Positions 8,406 to 16,015 of a stretch of DNA of 64,000 nt are shown in pieces. Source of the stretch: Lachnospiraceae bacterium. GTDB taxonomy: Bacteria; Bacillota; Clostridia; Lachnospirales; Lachnospiraceae. The stretch lies in assembly GCA_029219245.1 (NCBI GenBank), contig JAQXTA010000050.1:1-64000 (forward strand), given 5' to 3'. Within the stretch, counting starts at the first letter, position 1. The number at the start of each line of letters is the position of its first letter. Below the pieces are notes generated by a model. The model was given only the letters and a program-made list of their open reading frames with translations, had not been told where the DNA came from and searched no databases. The translations under genes were made by a program, and so were the position numbers.

Positions 8406-9881
8406 ATGAGAAAAAGTGGTATTTTATTACCCGTTTCCAGTATTCCGTCCAAGTACGGAATTGGAACATTTTCCAAAAAGGCATATGAATTTATTGATTT
8501 ACTGGCACAGGCAGGACAGACTTATTGGCAGATTCTGCCGCTTGGACCGACAGGCTATGGAGATTCGCCATATCAGTCTTTTTCCACCTTTGCCGGAAAT
8601 CCTTACTATATTGATTTGGAAGAACTAATCGAAGAAGGCTATCTGACAAAAGATGATTGTGACCAGTATGATTTTGGTGACAATGCAGAGTATGTGGATT
8701 ATGAAAAGATATACCTGTCCAGATTCAAAGTACTTCGCAAAGCTTTCAAAAATAGTAAAATAGAGCAAAAAGAAGAATTCCGGAAATTTACTCAGGAGAA
8801 CAGCTACTGGCTTGATGATTACGCACTTTACATGGCTGTTAAAAATTCCTTTGATGGAATCAGCTGGATTTCCTGGGATGAAGATATTAAGCTGCGTAAA
8901 GAAAGCGCAATGAAGGCTTATCGAGAAAAGTTTGCTGAAGAAATTGCATTTTACCAGTTCCAGCAGTTCCTTTTTGCAAAACAGTGGAAAGCCTTAAAAG
9001 CATACGCAAATTCCAAAAAGATTCAGATTATCGGTGATATTCCGATTTATGTGGCATTTGACAGTGCAGATACATGGGCAAATCCGGAATTATTCCAGTT
9101 GGATGATACCTGTACACCGATTGCGGTTGCAGGCTGTCCGCCGGATGCGTTTTCCGCAACAGGACAGTTGTGGGGAAACCCGCTGTACCGTTGGGACTAT
9201 CATAAAAAGACAGAATATGCATGGTGGATGAAGCGTATTGCATATTGCTATGAACTATATGATGTTGTAAGAATTGACCACTTCAGAGGTTTTGATGAGT
9301 ATTATGCGATTCCATTCGGTGATCCGACGGCTGAGTTTGGTCATTGGGAACAGGGACCGGGATATGATATCTTTAAGACTATGAAAGAGAAGCTTGGTAA
9401 AAAGGCAGTTATCGCAGAAGATTTAGGATTTTTAACGGATTCTGTATTGAAACTTGTGAAGAAAACCGGTTATCCCGGAATGAAGATATTACAATTTGCT
9501 TTTGATTCCAGAGAAGAGAGTGATTATCTGCCACATAATTATACATCAAACAGTGTCGTTTATACAGGTACACATGATAATGATACGGTGCTTGGCTGGT
9601 ATCAGTCTTTGAACAGACGCGATAAGGCTTTTGCAAAGAGATATTTGAATATCCGTTCCAATAAGGATGTTCAGTGGGAATTCATTCGCGCGGCTATGGC
9701 GAGTGTATCCGATACCTGCATTATTCCGATGCAGGATTATCTGGGGCTTGGTGCCGAGGCAAGAATCAATGTGCCATCTACACTGGGTACAAACTGGAAG
9801 TGGCGGATGCTTCCGGATGCTTTTGACGAAGAACTGGCAGAACGCATCCGAAACATGACAAAGCTTTACGGAAGACTTTAG
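8406..9881 (+). CDS. malQ: 4-alpha-glucanotransferase (amylomaltase)
   Basis: Cytoplasmic GH77 enzyme of 491 residues that transfers maltosyl and longer glucan chains between maltodextrins, releasing glucose and making long chains available to phosphorylase. The family signatures are present: VRIDHFRGFDEYYAIP with the nucleophile Asp near 291, IAEDLGF with the acid/base Glu near 337, and GTHDNDTVLGWY with the third carboxylate near 389. The N-terminal SGILLPVSSIPSKYGIGTF is typical of MalQ. ATG 8406 is preferred over ATG 8370 because AGGGGG lies just upstream and the family start aligns there. It acts on the sugars imported by the adjoining transporter. Confidence 0.93.
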   Translation: MRKSGILLPVSSIPSKYGIGTFSKKAYEFIDLLAQAGQTYWQILPLGPTGYGDSPYQSFSTFAGNPYYIDLEELIEEGYLTKDDCDQYDFGDNAEYVDYEKIYLSRFKVLRKAFKNSKIEQKEEFRKFTQENSYWLDDYALYMAVKNSFDGISWISWDEDIKLRKESAMKAYREKFAEEIAFYQFQQFLFAKQWKALKAYANSKKIQIIGDIPIYVAFDSADTWANPELFQLDDTCTPIAVAGCPPDAFSATGQLWGNPLYRWDYHKKTEYAWWMKRIAYCYELYDVVRIDHFRGFDEYYAIPFGDPTAEFGHWEQGPGYDIFKTMKEKLGKKAVIAEDLGFLTDSVLKLVKKTGYPGMKILQFAFDSREESDYLPHNYTSNSVVYTGTHDNDTVLGWYQSLNRRDKAFAKRYLNIRSNKDVQWEFIRAAMASVSDTCIIPMQDYLGLGAEARINVPSTLGTNWKWRMLPDAFDEELAERIRNMTKLYGRL

Positions 9882-9914
9882 GGGAGCTTTAATGAGCTGT
9901 AATCGAGGTAGAAA

Positions 9915-10955
9915 ATGTCTGAAATTACCATAAAGGATATTGCGAAACAGTGCGGCGTTGGAGTAAGTACCGTTTCGAGAGCAATCAATAATCATCCTGA
10001 TATCAATCCGGAAACCCGGAAAATGATTATGGATACCATTGAAAAAACAGGTTTTATTCCTAATAACAGTGCAAGAAATTTAAAAAGAACAGATGCAAAA
10101 TGCATTGCCGTACTGGTAAAAGGAATTTCAAACCCCTTTTTCAGCAATATGATTCAGATTATTGAAGAAGAAACCCAGAAGCATAGATATGCACTTGTGC
10201 TGCGGCATGTAGAGGCACATGAAGACGAAGTTGATGTGGCTTTGGAACTTGTAAAAGAGAAAAGGCTTCGAGGTATTATCTTTCTGGGTGGCGGTTTTTA
10301 CCATTCAGAAGAAAAACTTTCCAAAATGACAGTTCCTTTTGTATTCAGTACAATAGGAGTGGGTAAGCCGGATAATGAAAATAAGAGAAGCTATTCTAAC
10401 ATTGCAGTTGATGATAAGTTGGAAAGCAAGAAAATGACCGATTATCTACTGGGGTTGGGACATCGTAAGATTGCCATAATCACCGAAGATCCCAAAGAAC
10501 CGTTGGGAGAGCTTCGTCTGACAGGATATAAGGAAGCATTTTTGGAACATAACCTTACGGTTGATCCTAAAATGATATGCTGTGTGGAAGAAGATATTGA
10601 ACATTATTCTATGGAAAATGGCTATATCACTGCCAAAAGGCTATTAGAATCCGGTGAAAAGGTAACAGCCATTTATGCAACAGCCGATTCTCTTGCAATC
10701 GGGGCCTGCAGAGCAATTTTGGAAGCGGGCAAAAGGATTCCGGAGGATATTTCCGTAGCCGGTTATGATGGAATTGCACTTGGTGAATATTACAATCCAA
10801 AGCTGACCACTATTAAACAGCCCGTAGAGGATATGGCACTGACTACCATACATCTGATGCTGGAAATCATTGCCGGACGGGAAGAACATAAACAGATTGT
10901 CTTTGAAGCAGAACTTGTGGAGAGGGAATCGACAGCGAGAATAGAAAAAAAGTAA
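9915..10955 (+). CDS. LacI/GalR-family regulator of the maltodextrin locus (MalR-like)
   Basis: A 346-residue repressor-type protein. The N-terminal helix-turn-helix and hinge (ITIKDIAKQCGVGVSTVSRA, then PETRKMIMDTIEKTGFIPN) is followed by a periplasmic-binding-protein-like effector domain from about residue 60, including the TSIYATADSLAIGA-like segment and the C-terminal DISVAGYDGIALGEY. It sits 33 bases after malQ and was probably recruited to that locus. The four operator-like palindromes upstream of the binding-protein gene are the best candidate targets, and maltose or a maltodextrin is the best candidate inducer. Both are inference from position. Confidence 0.88.
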   Translation: MSEITIKDIAKQCGVGVSTVSRAINNHPDINPETRKMIMDTIEKTGFIPNNSARNLKRTDAKCIAVLVKGISNPFFSNMIQIIEEETQKHRYALVLRHVEAHEDEVDVALELVKEKRLRGIIFLGGGFYHSEEKLSKMTVPFVFSTIGVGKPDNENKRSYSNIAVDDKLESKKMTDYLLGLGHRKIAIITEDPKEPLGELRLTGYKEAFLEHNLTVDPKMICCVEEDIEHYSMENGYITAKRLLESGEKVTAIYATADSLAIGACRAILEAGKRIPEDISVAGYDGIALGEYYNPKLTTIKQPVEDMALTTIHLMLEIIAGREEHKQIVFEAELVERESTARIEKK

Positions 10956-10985
10956 CTTGACCGAGAGGTTAAGTTACTTTTTTGT
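10941..10985. terminator. Bidirectional terminator between LacI and CYTH genes
   Basis: AAGTAACTT and AAGTTACTT form a 9-bp stem, with a T run on the plus side and an A run on the 5' side that serves the minus strand. It ends both convergent genes. Confidence 0.8.
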
Positions 10986-11477
10986 TTAAAACTGTCTTTT
11001 ACTAAGATTAGAATTATGATATTCTGGATTGTTAGTTACATCCTCATCAAACCAGTTAACAGGTAGGAACGCTTCTGCCATTTCCTTATCAGGAAACTCA
11101 ACTTCGGCAATGATTAAACCATCAAAAGGTTTATCAAAAATATCCAATTCAATCTTTAGACTCATTTGGTCAACATTTTTTTGGTAATCTGATACGAATG
11201 TCGGGTGTTCCAATGGAATCAGATAACGTTTTTTTGCAATGATATTTCCGTCTGCTTTTTCTCGCAGATGATAGTAGGAAGTCTTATTTAATGGGAGATT
11301 GTATTCCTCTCGTGCCAGTAGTCCTTTCCCTTTGTATGTTAAATAGTATTCTTCGTCCTGTTTACGGATTCTGACAACAGGGTCGGTATTCAAATATGCC
11401 TGTTCAATGACATGGAAAGGATATTGCTCCAGATTGACCGGCAGGGTTTTAACTGTAAATTTACGTTCGATTTCCAT
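10986..11477 (-). CDS. CYTH domain protein (triphosphate tunnel metalloenzyme)
   Basis: A 163-residue protein of the CYTH superfamily, whose members hydrolyse inorganic triphosphate or thiamine triphosphate, or form cyclic AMP. The signature ExExK motif is MEIERKF at the N-terminus. Alternating basic and acidic strand residues that line the tunnel follow (VRIRKQ, YLTYKGKG, KKRYLIPL, KIELDIFD, IIAEVEFP). Prokaryotic stand-alone CYTH proteins of this size are usually triphosphatases; the substrate here is not known. It is transcribed alone, convergent with the LacI gene, and AAAGGAG lies upstream of the ATG. Confidence 0.82.
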   Translation of the reverse strand: MEIERKFTVKTLPVNLEQYPFHVIEQAYLNTDPVVRIRKQDEEYYLTYKGKGLLAREEYNLPLNKTSYYHLREKADGNIIAKKRYLIPLEHPTFVSDYQKNVDQMSLKIELDIFDKPFDGLIIAEVEFPDKEMAEAFLPVNWFDEDVTNNPEYHNSNLSKRQF

Positions 11478-11921
11478 GAGTGACTCCTTTGGTGCTTATA
11501 TGATAGAAGATGTTTATTTTATATCTTTCTTGTAAAACTTATTATATAGGAAAAGTGAAATAATAGCAATTTATTAAGGAATCATAATAATAGTGAAATG
11601 TAAATATATTTCTTGACGTTTCCTGACATTGTTGCTATGATACTTTTATAGCAATGAAATTCTAACGGAAATTCGTCTGAAAAATTATTTCTTTATTAGT
11701 AAAATGCTCATGTGTAGCGAGAAGCCAACAAGAATCGACGCAGGAGATTCTTGCAAGGTTCGCTGCCGAGCGAAACTTTTTCTATAGGAGTACCGGAATG
11801 GTATTTTATCTGTTTTAGAATCCTTGCTAACAATCCAATCAATCAACAGCAGGGAAGCGAAACAGACCTTTTGATACGAGCAGCATTCCCTGCACCCGTA
11901 TACGAAAGGAGAAAAAAGAAT
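11478..11921. other. Intergenic region with probable decayed coding sequence
   Basis: The first 170 bases are AT-rich and should hold the CYTH promoter. From about 11750 a frame ending ...RAAFPAPVYERRKKN runs directly into the MINVTEMC start of the Rpn-like remnant, suggesting this part is also old coding sequence of that gene, now broken by stops. No intact gene, RNA gene or insertion-sequence end was recognised. Confidence 0.4.
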
Positions 11922-12316
11922 ATGATAAACGTTACGGAAATGTGTTATAGGATTTCCTGCTGGAGCAGAAAGCGGAGGTAATCGCAATGGGAATCTACGA
12001 GTGCAATGAGGAATATGTGAGGAAAACTCTGTATGAGGATGGCTATGAGAGTGGCAAAGCCGCAGGATATGAAGATGGCAAAGTAGCAGGATATGAAGAT
12101 GGAAAAGTAGCCGGATATGAAGATGGTAAAGCCGCAGGATATGAAGATGGCAAAACAGCAGAGAGAAATAAAATGATTTTAGTAACTGTCAACTCTGCCA
12201 TGAGAAACTTCAATCTAAGTCTGGAAGAAGCATGTAAAGGACTTGGTGTAGAGATTGAAGCTTATGACCATGCGAAAGCTGCACTGGAGGCAGATTGCCA
12301 GAAGGAAAACTCATAA
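11922..12316 (+). pseudogene. Remnant of an Rpn/PD-(D/E)XK transposase-like protein, with 24-bp repeats
   Basis: C-terminal piece of the Rpn-type recombination-promoting nuclease family common in Lachnospiraceae. One frame gives MINVTEMC (from 11922), and a shifted frame continues FLLEQKAEVIAMGIYECNEE, so a frameshift lies near 11945-11950, with an in-frame TAG at 11948. The nuclease domain is missing. From ATG 11987, which has GGAGG upstream, a 109-residue product could still be made. It contains about five tandem copies (12041-12160) of a 24-base unit encoding AGYEDGKV, the usual charged repeat tail of this family, then a short helical C-terminus. A truncated protein may be expressed, but nuclease function is lost. 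Confidence 0.65.
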
Positions 12317-12368
12317 CCGATAGGTGGAAACAATACATATAGAAAAGTACACAGAAATAAGGGATAAA

Positions 12369-12773
12369 ATGAAAGAAAGACAGGAAATATTAAATTATGC
12401 TTTAAGTTTTCCTAATACGTATCTGGACAAACCGTTTCATGATGATAACTGGGTGCTGGTACGGAGTGCTTTAAATAAAAAGGCTTTTGTATGGACTTAT
12501 GAGCGTAATGGCTTGATGTGTGTGAATGTGAAAGTAGACCCACAGTGGCGCGATTTCTGGCGAAATGCATATGAGGCTGTTTTGCCGGGCTATCATCAGA
12601 ACAAGGAACACTGGAATACCATTCTCTTAGACGGAACGATTCCGGATGATGATATTAAGAGGATGATTGGTGAAAGCTATGATTTAATCATGAGCAGGAA
12701 AAATAAGAGGGATTTTTATGCGGAAAGAAAAAGAAATGTTCGATTTGATTCTGAATACAGCCAGGGAGGATGA
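12369..12773 (+). CDS. MmcQ/YjbR family protein
   Basis: A 134-residue small protein of the MmcQ/YjbR family, whose fold resembles a double-wing DNA-binding domain. The conserved pattern is seen: ILNYALSFPNTYLDKPFHDDNW near the start, KAFVWTYERNGLMCVNVKVDPQ in the middle, and HWNTILLDGTIPDDDIKRMIGESYDLI at the end. Its biochemical role is not established. ATG 12369, with AAGGG at suitable spacing, is preferred over the GTG at 12324, but the choice is not certain. Its end overlaps the next gene by 56 bases in another frame, so the two are probably co-translated. Confidence 0.75.
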   Translation: MKERQEILNYALSFPNTYLDKPFHDDNWVLVRSALNKKAFVWTYERNGLMCVNVKVDPQWRDFWRNAYEAVLPGYHQNKEHWNTILLDGTIPDDDIKRMIGESYDLIMSRKNKRDFYAERKRNVRFDSEYSQGG

Positions 12774-13608
12774 GCGCATTTTAGCTGTTTATATGAATGG
12801 TTCCAGAACCAATCCGAATGCACCAAAGGATATATTTCAGGATTATGATATTGTATATGTGGTAAAGGAAACGAAGTCTTTCCGGGAAGACAGAGCATGG
12901 ATTGACCAGTTTGGACAACGGTTGTTTATGCAGTATCCGGACGAAGGTATCTGGGTATCGGACAGAATAGATGAGTCTTATGCCTGGCTGATGCAGTTTG
13001 CAGACGGCAACCGGATAGATCTGACTGTCAAAACGGTAGAAACCGCTTGCCGGGAGATTAAAACGGATAGCTTATGCGAGATTTTATTGGATAAGCAGGG
13101 CATTTTGCCAAAGATACCGGAATCATCCGATAAGTCACATTGGGTAAAAAAGCCGTCAGAAGCAGAATTTCAGGCAGTGTGCAATGAATTCTGGTGGTGT
13201 CTGAATAACGTAGGAAAAGGAATTTGGCGGGAAGAGATTCCATATGCGCAGGATATGATTAATCAATGTATACGACCAGAATTAGTCAAAGTATTGGCAT
13301 GGAAAGCCGGGATTTTACACGATTTTCAGTGCAGTGTCGGTAAAGCCGGAAAATATCTTTATCGCTTTTTAAGTCGGGAAGAATGGCAACAATTCTTACG
13401 AACCTATGCAGGCTGGCAGATTGAGGATGTCTGGAATGCGACGGAAGAAATGTGTGATTTGATGGATAAAACCGCTAAGTGGGTAGCAAAAGAACTCGGA
13501 TTTCGTTATAATGAGGAAGAAGCAGTGAATTGTAGGAAGTATCTGGCATATGTAAGAACACTTCCTAAAGACGTTACCTATGAAACATTTCAAATTCCAA
13601 ATAAGTAA
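12718..13608 (+). CDS. Aminoglycoside 6-adenylyltransferase-like protein (ANT(6)/AadK family)
   Basis: Predicted nucleotidyltransferase of 296 residues related to streptomycin 6-adenylyltransferases (AadE, AadK). The polymerase-beta-like active site reads YMNGSRTNPN...IFQDYDIVYVV with acidic residues around 42-45, and GNRIDLTVKTVE supplies the third carboxylate near 98. The C-terminal helical domain is full length. ATG 12718 follows AGAGGGA and lies inside the preceding gene. Base composition matches the neighbours and no mobile element is adjacent, which points to a chromosomal AadK-type gene. Whether it confers resistance cannot be said; many such homologues have unknown natural substrates. 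Confidence 0.82.
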   Translation: MRKEKEMFDLILNTAREDERILAVYMNGSRTNPNAPKDIFQDYDIVYVVKETKSFREDRAWIDQFGQRLFMQYPDEGIWVSDRIDESYAWLMQFADGNRIDLTVKTVETACREIKTDSLCEILLDKQGILPKIPESSDKSHWVKKPSEAEFQAVCNEFWWCLNNVGKGIWREEIPYAQDMINQCIRPELVKVLAWKAGILHDFQCSVGKAGKYLYRFLSREEWQQFLRTYAGWQIEDVWNATEEMCDLMDKTAKWVAKELGFRYNEEEAVNCRKYLAYVRTLPKDVTYETFQIPNK

Positions 13609-13695
13609 TTTTAGAAGATGAAATGAAATTATGTGGTGCAAAGAAATTGAAAAGAAATACAAAAATTAAATTTTGATTTAAGAAAGGACAATGAG

Positions 13696-14241
13696 ATGAG
13701 TAAGGTATGTGTTTTTTTTGCAACAGGGTTTGAAGAAATTGAAGCATTGACCGTTGTAGACATTCTGCGGAGAGCAGGAATTGAGGTAGATATGGTTTCT
13801 GTTACCGGCGAGAGAAAAGTAACCGGTTCCCATAAGATTACGGTAGAAATGGATAAACTGTTTGATGAAGTAGATTTTGACCAGACCGATATGATTGTTT
13901 TGCCGGGTGGTATGCCGGGAACGAAGAATCTGGAAGCATTCGAGCCGTTAATGAAACAGGTGGAAGACTTTTATGCCAAAGAAAAAAGGATTGCTGCAAT
14001 CTGTGCAGCTCCAAGTATTTTCGGACACAGAGGTATGTTAAAGGGAAGAAATGCCTGTGCGAATCCGGGATTTGAAGATCATCTGGAAGGTGCAGAAGTA
14101 AAAAAAGAACCGGCAGTGGTTGACGGTCATGTGATTACAAGCCGTGGTATGGGAACAGCGATTCCTTTCGGACTGGCTATTTTGGAACAGTTTAAGGGAA
14201 AAGAAGCTGCAGAAGAAATGAAAAAGAAACTGGTTTATTAA
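13696..14241 (+). CDS. DJ-1/PfpI family protein
   Basis: A 181-residue cytoplasmic protein of the DJ-1 branch (YajL/ThiJ-like). The nucleophile elbow AAICAAPSIFG places the reactive cysteine near residue 101. The conserved glutamate lies in FATGFEEIEALT near residue 15, and PGGMPGTKNLE is the family segment preceding the elbow. Family members have been linked to protein or glyoxal deglycation and oxidative-stress protection; which applies here is unknown. AGAAAGGA lies upstream of the ATG. It appears to be a single-gene unit. Confidence 0.88.
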   Translation: MSKVCVFFATGFEEIEALTVVDILRRAGIEVDMVSVTGERKVTGSHKITVEMDKLFDEVDFDQTDMIVLPGGMPGTKNLEAFEPLMKQVEDFYAKEKRIAAICAAPSIFGHRGMLKGRNACANPGFEDHLEGAEVKKEPAVVDGHVITSRGMGTAIPFGLAILEQFKGKEAAEEMKKKLVY

Positions 14242-14371
14242 AAAGATTTTTTGTATAGAAAAACTTACCAAAATATTTTTTTTCAATCCGCTTATACTAA
14301 CATCAAGATAAGTGATAAAACACGCTTAAACAGATAACGCCATCCGGTTTCGGATAAAAGGTAATGATTCT

Positions 14372-14399
14372 GGGATAAGCGGTGCGAAATCGCTTATCT
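14372..14399 (+). other. Hairpin in the spore-protein leader
   Basis: GGATAAGCG and CGCTTATCT form a 9-bp stem, including one wobble pair, with a 9-base loop. It lies about 45 bases before the SASP start. It lacks a T run, so it is not a terminator, and may stabilise the messenger or act as an operator. No confident forespore sigma-G promoter was identified in 14242-14444. Confidence 0.4.
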
Positions 14400-14444
14400 C
14401 AAATATAGATAAAAGATGAAATGTATTTTCGGAGGTGAAAGAAA

Positions 14445-14645
14445 ATGGCAAGTAACAAAACAAATAGAGTAGAAGTGCCAGAAGCAAAAGCTGCAATGGA
14501 TCGTTTCAAGACAGAGGTTGCATCTGAATTAGGTGTTAACTTAAAAGAAGGTTACAATGGTGACCTGACATCCAAAGAAGCCGGTTCTATCGGTGGTGAA
14601 ATGGTTCGTAGAATGATCAAGAAACAGGAAGAACAGATGAAATAA
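14445..14645 (+). CDS. Alpha/beta-type small acid-soluble spore protein
   Basis: A 66-residue SASP that coats DNA in the dormant spore and protects it from UV, heat and chemicals. The two family signatures are present: KTEVASELGVNL at about 22-33, preceded by the germination-protease-like acidic region, and LTSKEAGSIGGEMVRRMI at about 43-60. It is slightly basic and lacks cysteine, as usual. A GGAGGTG ribosome binding site precedes the ATG. Expression in the forespore under sigma G is expected from family knowledge. Its presence shows that the organism has a sporulation pathway. Confidence 0.95.
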   Translation: MASNKTNRVEVPEAKAAMDRFKTEVASELGVNLKEGYNGDLTSKEAGSIGGEMVRRMIKKQEEQMK

Positions 14646-14650
14646 GAATG

Positions 14651-14682
14651 ACCCGCCTGGAAACAGGCGGGTTGTTTTTTTT
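14651..14682 (+). terminator. Rho-independent terminator after the spore-protein gene
   Basis: ACCCGCCT and AGGCGGGT form an 8-bp stem with a short loop, followed by a run of ten Ts broken by one G. Confidence 0.92.
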
Positions 14683-14699
14683 AATAAAGTATAGTAAAA

Positions 14700-14840
14700 T
14701 AAAAGTGATAACTCGAAAGGTTTGTCCTGACGAAGCATCCGAAAAAAATTCTGACACTCGAAGATTCGTTCTGAGAGGAAAGGCCGCTTAAACTATATTT
14801 TTCATAGGGTAGTGCGCCTTTTGGTGTGCTTTTTTCTTTT
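14700..14840 (+). promoter_or_regulatory. Unclassified leader with terminator-like hairpin before an ABC operon
   Basis: The leader before the NMT1-type binding-protein gene ends in AGTGCGCC (14811-14818) pairing through several wobbles with GGTGTGCT (14823-14830), then a T-rich run. It lies only about 45 bases before the gene, which fits attenuation. Upstream are short repeats of CTGAC/CTGAG with CGAAG or TTCG that could form alternative stems. It does not match the TPP, guanidine-I or other riboswitch consensus sequences that I can recall. Confidence 0.35.
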
Positions 14841-14883
14841 TAAAGGCAGCCTCGAGCAAAATATTGGAAGGAGAACTATCGTT

Positions 14884-15993
14884 ATGAAAAAGAAAGCAAC
14901 AGCGATAATGATGAGTCTTGCGCTTTGTTCCGCGCTTTTTATGGGATGCGGCAATGAGCAAAAGGCAGAAGAAACAGAGGAAACAGTAGCAACAGAGGAA
15001 ACCGTAGCAACAGAGGAGAGCGCTGGGACAGAAAAAGAGGCAGCGGATGAAACCGTAAAGGAAGAAACAGCCGAAGCAGAGAATACATCCTACGAAGCCG
15101 TAGATATCAACGTAGGCTCTTTGAAGGGACCTACCTCTATGGGACTTGTATATCTGATGAATCAGGCAAAAAATGGGGAAGCGGCTAATAATTACACCTT
15201 TACGATGGCAACAGCAGCCGATGAACTGCTTCCGAAAATGGTATCTGGTGAAATGGATATCGTACTGGTACCCGCTAATGTCGCAAGTGTTTTGTACAAC
15301 AAGACAGAAGGCGATGTTTCTGTTATTGATATTAATACGCTGGGTGTTCTTTACATGGTATCCGGAGATACTTCCATCCAGTCGATGGAGGATTTGAAAG
15401 GTAAAACAGTTTATTTAACCGGGAAAGGAACAACGCCGGATTACGTTTTGCAATATCTTTTGACACAAAATGGTATGACAACGGAAGATGTAACTTTGGA
15501 ATATAAATCAGAAGCAACGGAGGTAGCAGCGGTGCTTGCAGAGAATCCGGAAGCAATCGGTGTATTACCGCAGCCTTTTGTAACTGCAGCATGCATCCAG
15601 AACGAATCATTATCTGTTGTGATGGATCTGAATGAGCAGTGGAACGCTGTTCAGGGTGAGAATGGAAGCAGTTTGGTAACAGGGGTTACTGTGGTCAGAA
15701 ATGAATTTTTACAGGAAAATCCCGAAGCAGTTGCCAAATTCATGGAAGAACATAAAGCAAGTGCTGCTTATGCAAATGAAAATGTAGAAGAAGCCGCTGA
15801 ATTAGTGGCAGCCGAAGGTATCATCGAAAAAGCACCGGTGGCAGCTAAGGCAATGCCGAAATGTAACATTACTTATATAGATGGAGAGGATATGAAAACG
15901 GCGCTTTCCGGTTATCTGGAGGTTTTATTTAATCAGGATGCGACTTCCGTAGGCGGCAGCCTTCCGGCAGAGGATTTTTATTTTATTCCATAG
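14884..15993 (+). CDS. NMT1/SsuA-type ABC transporter, substrate-binding lipoprotein
   Basis: Exported binding protein of 369 residues for a small organic solute. The signal peptide ends in ALFMGC with Cys22 as lipid anchor, followed by a Glu/Thr-rich linker to about residue 75. The mature domain follows the nitrate/sulfonate/taurine/HMP-precursor pattern: VDINVGSLKGPTSMGLVYLM, GEMDIVLVPANVASVLYNK, and DLKGKTVYLTGKGTTPDYVL. ATG 14884 with GGAAGGAG upstream is chosen; the open frame back to 14812 would place extra residues before the signal peptide. The partner permease-ATPase fusion follows after 22 bases. The ligand is unknown. Confidence 0.85.
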   Translation: MKKKATAIMMSLALCSALFMGCGNEQKAEETEETVATEETVATEESAGTEKEAADETVKEETAEAENTSYEAVDINVGSLKGPTSMGLVYLMNQAKNGEAANNYTFTMATAADELLPKMVSGEMDIVLVPANVASVLYNKTEGDVSVIDINTLGVLYMVSGDTSIQSMEDLKGKTVYLTGKGTTPDYVLQYLLTQNGMTTEDVTLEYKSEATEVAAVLAENPEAIGVLPQPFVTAACIQNESLSVVMDLNEQWNAVQGENGSSLVTGVTVVRNEFLQENPEAVAKFMEEHKASAAYANENVEEAAELVAAEGIIEKAPVAAKAMPKCNITYIDGEDMKTALSGYLEVLFNQDATSVGGSLPAEDFYFIP

Positions 15994-16015
15994 TAGGGAA
16001 ATATCGGGGTGGATT

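Noticed and set aside
12041-12160. Regular 24-base tandem repeats considered as a CRISPR-like or satellite array
   Set aside because: The repeats are directly adjacent without spacers and stay in frame, encoding the AGYEDGKV tail typical of Rpn-type proteins. They are protein-coding repeats.
12718-13608. Acquired antibiotic-resistance island around the ANT(6)-like gene
   Set aside because: No integrase, insertion sequence or shift in base composition was seen. The nearby Rpn remnant is not an element end. A chromosomal AadK-type gene is more likely.
14700-14840. TPP or guanidine-I riboswitch before the NMT1-type transporter
   Set aside because: A CTGAGA string is present, but the other conserved blocks of the TPP aptamer are missing, and no guanidine-I core was found. 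The true TPP riboswitch is at 34024-34118.
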